Of a DNA stretch of 64,000 bases, positions 60,433 to 64,000 are shown piece by piece; positions within the stretch are counted from its first letter, which is position 1, and every line of letters begins with the position of its first letter. The position numbers and the translations under genes were made by a program. Under the pieces are notes generated by a model that worked only from the letters and a program-made list of their open reading frames with translations, made no database searches and was not told the DNA's origin. Source of the DNA: RH-AL1 sp965198495 (GTDB lineage Bacteria > Pseudomonadota > Alphaproteobacteria > Rhizobiales > Beijerinckiaceae); contig CBDAPL010000001.1 in assembly GCA_965198495.1 (NCBI GenBank), forward strand, positions 930,001 through 994,000, written 5' to 3'.

Positions 60433-60591
60433 GTCGCGGGAAGGGCGAAGTCGAGGCAAGCCAAGATGTGTGGTTAACGCCGCGCGATTGCCGCTCCTGC
60501 GCTGTTGCACGGATCACAACACGTGCTGAAAATCGATCGACGCGGCCGCGCGCCCTTGGTGCGCGGCCGCGCACGGTCGATACTTGGCCTC

Positions 60592-61566
60592 ATGGCAAGC
60601 CTGTCCGTCCGCGTCGAGATCTACCCGATCGCCGGGCGCTTCGTGATCGCTCGGGGCGCCAAGACCGAGGCGCGGGTCGTCGTCGCCACGCTCTCCGACG
60701 GCACCGTCAGCGGGCGCGGCGAATGCGTCCCCTATGCCCGCTATGGCGAGAATGTCGAGAGCGTCGTCGCCTCTATCGAAAGCGCCGGCGCGGCCATGGG
60801 CGAGCCCGATCGCGCTCTCCTGCAAGAGTTGCTGCCGCCTGGCGCGGCGCGCAACGCGATCGATTGCGCGCTCTGGGACTTTGAAGCCAAGCGCACGGGT
60901 GTCGGCGCCTTCGCCCGCGCCGGCGTCGTGCCTGCCCCGGCGACGACCGCCTTCACTATCTCTGTGGGTACTCCCGAGGCGATGGCCGCGGCCGCCGCGC
61001 TCGCGTCGGCGCGACCGCTGCTCAAGGTCAAACTCGCCGGCGTCGGTGACCGCGAACGGCTCAAGGCCGTGCGCGCCGCCGCGCCTGCGTCGACGCTGAT
61101 CGTCGATGCCAACGAGGCCTGGGCCGCGGACGAATGCGCGGCGATGCTCGCCGCCTGCGCCGAGGTCGGCGTGGCGCTCGTCGAGCAGCCGCTGCCGGCC
61201 GGCGAGGACGCGCTCCTCGCGCGTATCGCTCATTCCGTCCCGATCTGTGCCGACGAGAGCGTGCACGATCGCGCCGGCCTGCCGGCGCTGCGCGAACGCT
61301 ACGACGCCGTCAATATCAAGCTCGACAAGACCGGCGGCTTGACCGAGGCGCTTGCCGTTGCCGCCGAGGCGCGAGCACTGGGCTTCACCCTTATGGTTGG
61401 CTGTATGGTCGGTACATCGCTGGCGATGGCGCCGGCCATGCTGCTCGCCCCGGGCATGCGCTACGTCGATCTCGACGGTCCCTTGCTGCTTGCGCGCGAT
61501 CGTCCGGACGGGCTTCGATACGAAGGCTCGACGATCCATCCGCCGACTTCGTTGCTTTGGGGCTGA
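60592..61566 (+). CDS. L-Ala-D/L-Glu-type dipeptide epimerase (enolase superfamily)
   Basis: 324 residues from the ATG at 60592. Active-site motifs in order: LLKVKLAG (KxK) near 142, LIVDANEAW (metal Asp), VALVEQPLP (metal Glu), ICADESVHD (metal Asp), VNIKLDKTGG (catalytic Lys) near 243, and YVDLDGPLLL, the DxD pair typical of dipeptide epimerases. It probably recycles or converts murein-derived Ala-Glu dipeptides in the cytoplasm. It is divergent from mlaE. Confidence 0.88.
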   Translation: MASLSVRVEIYPIAGRFVIARGAKTEARVVVATLSDGTVSGRGECVPYARYGENVESVVASIESAGAAMGEPDRALLQELLPPGAARNAIDCALWDFEAKRTGVGAFARAGVVPAPATTAFTISVGTPEAMAAAAALASARPLLKVKLAGVGDRERLKAVRAAAPASTLIVDANEAWAADECAAMLAACAEVGVALVEQPLPAGEDALLARIAHSVPICADESVHDRAGLPALRERYDAVNIKLDKTGGLTEALAVAAEARALGFTLMVGCMVGTSLAMAPAMLLAPGMRYVDLDGPLLLARDRPDGLRYEGSTIHPPTSLLWG

Positions 61567-61702
61567 TTCGCGAAAAGCCGGCTCGCTGTCCGCGACGCGC
61601 TTGCGTAAGCCGCGAAAAGGTCTTCACACAGCCATTCTCGTCGCGGTCGGCCGTTGTCATCGCGGTGCAATGTGACTCTGGTTTAAAGGGTTGGCATCTC
61701 AC

Positions 61703-61709
61703 AAGGGGG
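61703..61709 (+). promoter_or_regulatory. Ribosome-binding site selecting the GTG start at 61718
   Basis: AAGGGGG lies 8 bases before the GTG at 61718. It favours this start over a TTG at 61691 for the phosphoesterase gene. Confidence 0.5.
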
Positions 61710-61717
61710 CGACCCGC

Positions 61718-62533
61718 GTGAACGACGATCCCGACACCACACACTACCGCACGCTCTTCATCTCCGATATCCATCTCGGAAAGCGCGGCTGCCAGGCGGA
61801 CCTGCTCCTCGACTTCCTCCGTCACAATGACGCCGACACGATCTTCCTCGTCGGCGACATCATCGACGGCTGGGCGTTGAAGAGTGGCTGGTACTGGCCG
61901 CAATCGCACAACGACGTGATCCAGAAGCTGCTGCGCAAGGTACGCAAGGGCACGAGGATCATCTTCGTGCCGGGCAATCACGACGAATTTGCCCGCGGCT
62001 ACCTCGGGATGAACTTCGGCGGGGTCGAGGTAATCGACAGCGCGCTCCACGAGATGGCCACGGGCAAGACCTTCCTCGTCATACACGGCGATCAATTCGA
62101 CATCGTCGTCTCCAACGCCAAATGGCTCGCGCTTCTCGGCGACTGGGCCTACGAGGTAGCGCTGTTCACGAACCACTGGTTCAACAAGGCGCGCCGCGCG
62201 CTCGGCTTCCAGTACTGGTCATTCTCGGCCTGGGCCAAGCACAAGGTGAAGGACGCGGTCAGCTTCATCGGCTCGTTCGAGACGACGCTCGCCGACGAGG
62301 CTCGCAGACGGGGCGCGCAGGGCGTCGTCTGCGGCCATATTCACCATGCCACGATCCGCGAGATCGATGGGATCACCTACGTGAACGTCGGCGATTTCGT
62401 CGAATCCTGCACCGCCATCGCCGAACACGCCGATGGTCGACTCGAGATCCTTCGTTGGCAGGTGATGAGTGACGAGCGGATGCCGAACCCCGCGGGTCGG
62501 ACGATCGCCGCGACGGCGCAAGCCGCGGCCTGA
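61718..62533 (+). CDS. LpxH-like metallophosphoesterase (UDP-diacylglucosamine diphosphatase family)
   Basis: 271 residues from the GTG at 61718. Metallophosphoesterase motifs: FISDIHLGKRG, FLVGDIIDGW, FVPGNHDEF, IHGDQFDIV and CGHIHHATI, with YVNVGDFVESC. True LpxH acts in lipid A synthesis, but many alphaproteobacteria use LpxI, and this longer form pairs with a GT4 glycosyltransferase, so the substrate may be a different lipid or sugar nucleotide. It overlaps the glycosyltransferase gene by 1 base. Confidence 0.85.
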   Translation: MNDDPDTTHYRTLFISDIHLGKRGCQADLLLDFLRHNDADTIFLVGDIIDGWALKSGWYWPQSHNDVIQKLLRKVRKGTRIIFVPGNHDEFARGYLGMNFGGVEVIDSALHEMATGKTFLVIHGDQFDIVVSNAKWLALLGDWAYEVALFTNHWFNKARRALGFQYWSFSAWAKHKVKDAVSFIGSFETTLADEARRRGAQGVVCGHIHHATIREIDGITYVNVGDFVESCTAIAEHADGRLEILRWQVMSDERMPNPAGRTIAATAQAAA

Positions 62534-63627
62534 TGCGGATTCTCGTCGCGACGGATGCGTTCCGGCCCCAGGTCAACGGCGTCGTGCGATCCCTGGAATC
62601 GCTAGCCGAAACGGCGCCCCGATTCGGCGCTGAAATCGAGTTTTTGCCACCTAACGGTTTCCCCACGATCCCGCTGCCGACCTACGGCGAGATCAGGCTC
62701 GCCCTCACGGGCACCAGCGGCGTGGCCCGCCAAGTGGCGGCGCTGGACGCGCAAGGCAAGGGAATCGACCATATCCATATCGCGACAGAGGGCCCTGTCG
62801 GCTATGCCGCGCGCCGCTATTGTCTGCGGCTGGGTCTCCCGTTCACGACGAGCTACCACACGCGTTTTCCGGAATACATCGCAACGCGGACGCGGATACC
62901 GGAAGCCATGACCTATGCGGTGCTGCGGCGATTCCACAACGCGGGCGATGGGATCATGGTCTCCACGCCGACGGTGGCGCGCGAACTCGAGCAGCGAGGG
63001 TTCACGCGGCTGATGCGCTGGTCGCGCGGGGTCGATGCCGTTCTCTTCAATCCCCGCAAGCGCGCCAGCCTGGATCTGCCCGGCCCGATCTTCCTTTACG
63101 CGGGGCGCCTCGCACCGGAGAAGAACCTCGAGGCCTTCCTCGCACTCGATCTCCCGGGCAGCAAACTGGTGGTCGGTGAGGGCCCTTCGAGCGCCATGCT
63201 GCGCAGAGCCTACCCCAACGCGCACTTCATCGGCGTCCGCAAGGGCGAGGAGCTCGCCCGCATCTACGCCTCGTCCGACGTGTTCGTTTTTCCAAGCAGG
63301 ACCGACACGTTCGGGATGGTGCTTCTCGAAGCACTGGCGAGCGGCCTGCCGGTTGCGGCGCTGCCGGTCCCGGGTCCCCTCGACGTCATCGGCGCGAGCG
63401 GAGCCGGCATCCTCGACGAGGATCTTCGCGCGGCGTGTCTCGCGGCGCTCGCGATCCCGCGTGAGTCCGCTCGGGCGCATTCCGAGACGTTCACCTGGGC
63501 GAACGCGACCGAGCAGTTCCTCACGAACGTAGCGGCGGCCAGGGCCGGCCACGCCGTCCGCGAAGCCGCGCGACCCTCAACCAAACAAAGCCAGCTTCTT
63601 CGCCAACGTCAGCCCATCAAGCCCTGA
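62533..63627 (+). CDS. GT4-family glycosyltransferase
   Basis: 364 residues. N terminus RILVATDAFRPQVNGVVRSL and the nucleotide-sugar site FVFPSRTDTFGMVLLEALAS with GLPVAALPVPGP (E-x7-E region) define GT4, similar to mannosyltransferases that modify membrane lipids. FLYAGRLAPEKNLEAFL is the domain-2 start. Coupled translation with the phosphoesterase suggests a shared lipid or polysaccharide pathway. Its 3' end overlaps the convergent gene at 63577-63627. Confidence 0.88.
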   Translation: MRILVATDAFRPQVNGVVRSLESLAETAPRFGAEIEFLPPNGFPTIPLPTYGEIRLALTGTSGVARQVAALDAQGKGIDHIHIATEGPVGYAARRYCLRLGLPFTTSYHTRFPEYIATRTRIPEAMTYAVLRRFHNAGDGIMVSTPTVARELEQRGFTRLMRWSRGVDAVLFNPRKRASLDLPGPIFLYAGRLAPEKNLEAFLALDLPGSKLVVGEGPSSAMLRRAYPNAHFIGVRKGEELARIYASSDVFVFPSRTDTFGMVLLEALASGLPVAALPVPGPLDVIGASGAGILDEDLRAACLAALAIPRESARAHSETFTWANATEQFLTNVAAARAGHAVREAARPSTKQSQLLRQRQPIKP

Positions 63628-63993
63628 CAGCAAGGCGAGGCGCGGATCGGGCGGCGGTGCCGCCGTCACACCAGGCTCGACTCGCGCGGCGAGCGCCGCC
63701 GGAAGGTCGGCGCGCGGCAGACGCGGGCTCGGCTGCGTCTGCTTCGCTGGCGGCGACAGGGACGCGGGCTGCGGTGGCTCGGGGCGCGCCTCGATTGCCT
63801 GGGGCGTCGCCTTCACCGGCGTCGCGCTGCGCATCAGTCCGGCCACCGCGCGGGCCTGGTGCTCGACGGCGCCCCAATGGCGGTCGTCGACCTCATCCTG
63901 GCGCATGTCGCGCGCCAGGCCGTCGAGTTGCTCGGCGATCTCCTTGATGCGCTGGACCAGCATCCGTATCGAGGGATCCGCCGACGGCAGCAT
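63577..63993 (-). CDS. Hypothetical Pro/Ala-rich protein at the window edge
   Basis: 138 residues from the ATG at 63993, but the frame stays open to the window end, so it may start further right. The N-terminal third is a charged helix (RMLVQRIKEIAEQLDGLARD), the middle is Pro/Gln/Ala-rich and likely disordered, and the end (LLSGLDGLTLAKKLALFG) is hydrophobic-helical. No family recognised. It overlaps the GT4 gene tail-to-tail by 51 bases, which lowers confidence slightly. Confidence 0.5.
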   Translation of the reverse strand: MLPSADPSIRMLVQRIKEIAEQLDGLARDMRQDEVDDRHWGAVEHQARAVAGLMRSATPVKATPQAIEARPEPPQPASLSPPAKQTQPSPRLPRADLPAALAARVEPGVTAAPPPDPRLALLSGLDGLTLAKKLALFG

Positions 63994-64000
63994 GGTCTGA

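Noticed and set aside
1..64000. tRNA, rRNA, CRISPR arrays, insertion sequences, prophage genes
   Set aside because: No cloverleaf-like sequence, spaced repeats, transposase or integrase product was recognised in any intergenic region.

Overview
The window is high-GC bacterial DNA with tightly packed, often ATGA-overlapping operons. It looks like an alphaproteobacterium of the order Hyphomicrobiales (Rhizobiales). The evidence is the class IB-type flagellar cluster with FlaF, FlbT, MotC, MotE and an FtcR/Rem-type orphan regulator, together with a soluble NAD-dependent formate dehydrogenase (fdsGBAD). Formate dehydrogenase and a quinoprotein dehydrogenase homologue would suit a methylotroph or a relative of one, but they do not prove it.

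Region 1 (1-36639) is a nearly continuous flagellar island. From the left: flgI (cut by the window edge), motE, flgH, fliL, fliP; then a probable flagellin-modification cassette made of a TPR/GT41 O-GlcNAc-transferase-like protein, the flagellin, and a large HAD-family protein; then fliF, a FliH-like protein, motB, motC, fliK/motD and a lytic transglycosylase whose signal peptide is encoded inside the end of fliK; then ftcR, flgE, flgK, flgL, flaF, flbT, flgD, fliQ, flhA, fliR, a FliJ-like coiled coil, flgJ (rod-binding domain), flgN-like and two small membrane proteins. On the minus strand follow motA, fliM, fliN, fliG, flhB, an unknown protein and a PilZ protein. DUF1217, flgF, fliI and an unknown membrane protein close the island on the plus strand. 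flgB, flgC, fliE, flgG, flgA and visN/visR are not present in the window.

Region 2 (36644-50021) is metabolic: ethanolamine ammonia-lyase eutBC without microcompartment genes, a quinoprotein alcohol-dehydrogenase-like periplasmic protein with altered active-site positions, the formate dehydrogenase operon with its LysR regulator and a clear operator palindrome, an MHS-type transporter and a YedY/SorA-like molybdenum oxidoreductase.

Region 3 (50037-64000) is mixed: dapE, a DsbD/ScsB-type disulfide reductase, an oxidoreductase island (WrbA-type quinone reductase and FAD monooxygenase, divergent from an AraC regulator), the Mla-type lipid transport genes mlaE/F/D, a dipeptide epimerase, an LpxH-like phosphoesterase overlapping a GT4 glycosyltransferase, and a C-terminal fragment or short hypothetical gene at the right edge.

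No rRNA, tRNA, CRISPR array, insertion sequence or prophage was recognised. The observations most worth following are the OGT-flagellin-HAD cassette, the quinoprotein with Lys and Gly where a metal ligand and the catalytic Asp are expected, the mlaF reading frame with no usual start codon, the PilZ gene at the end of the switch/motor operon, and a 106-bp compound palindromic repeat between fdsA and fdsD.
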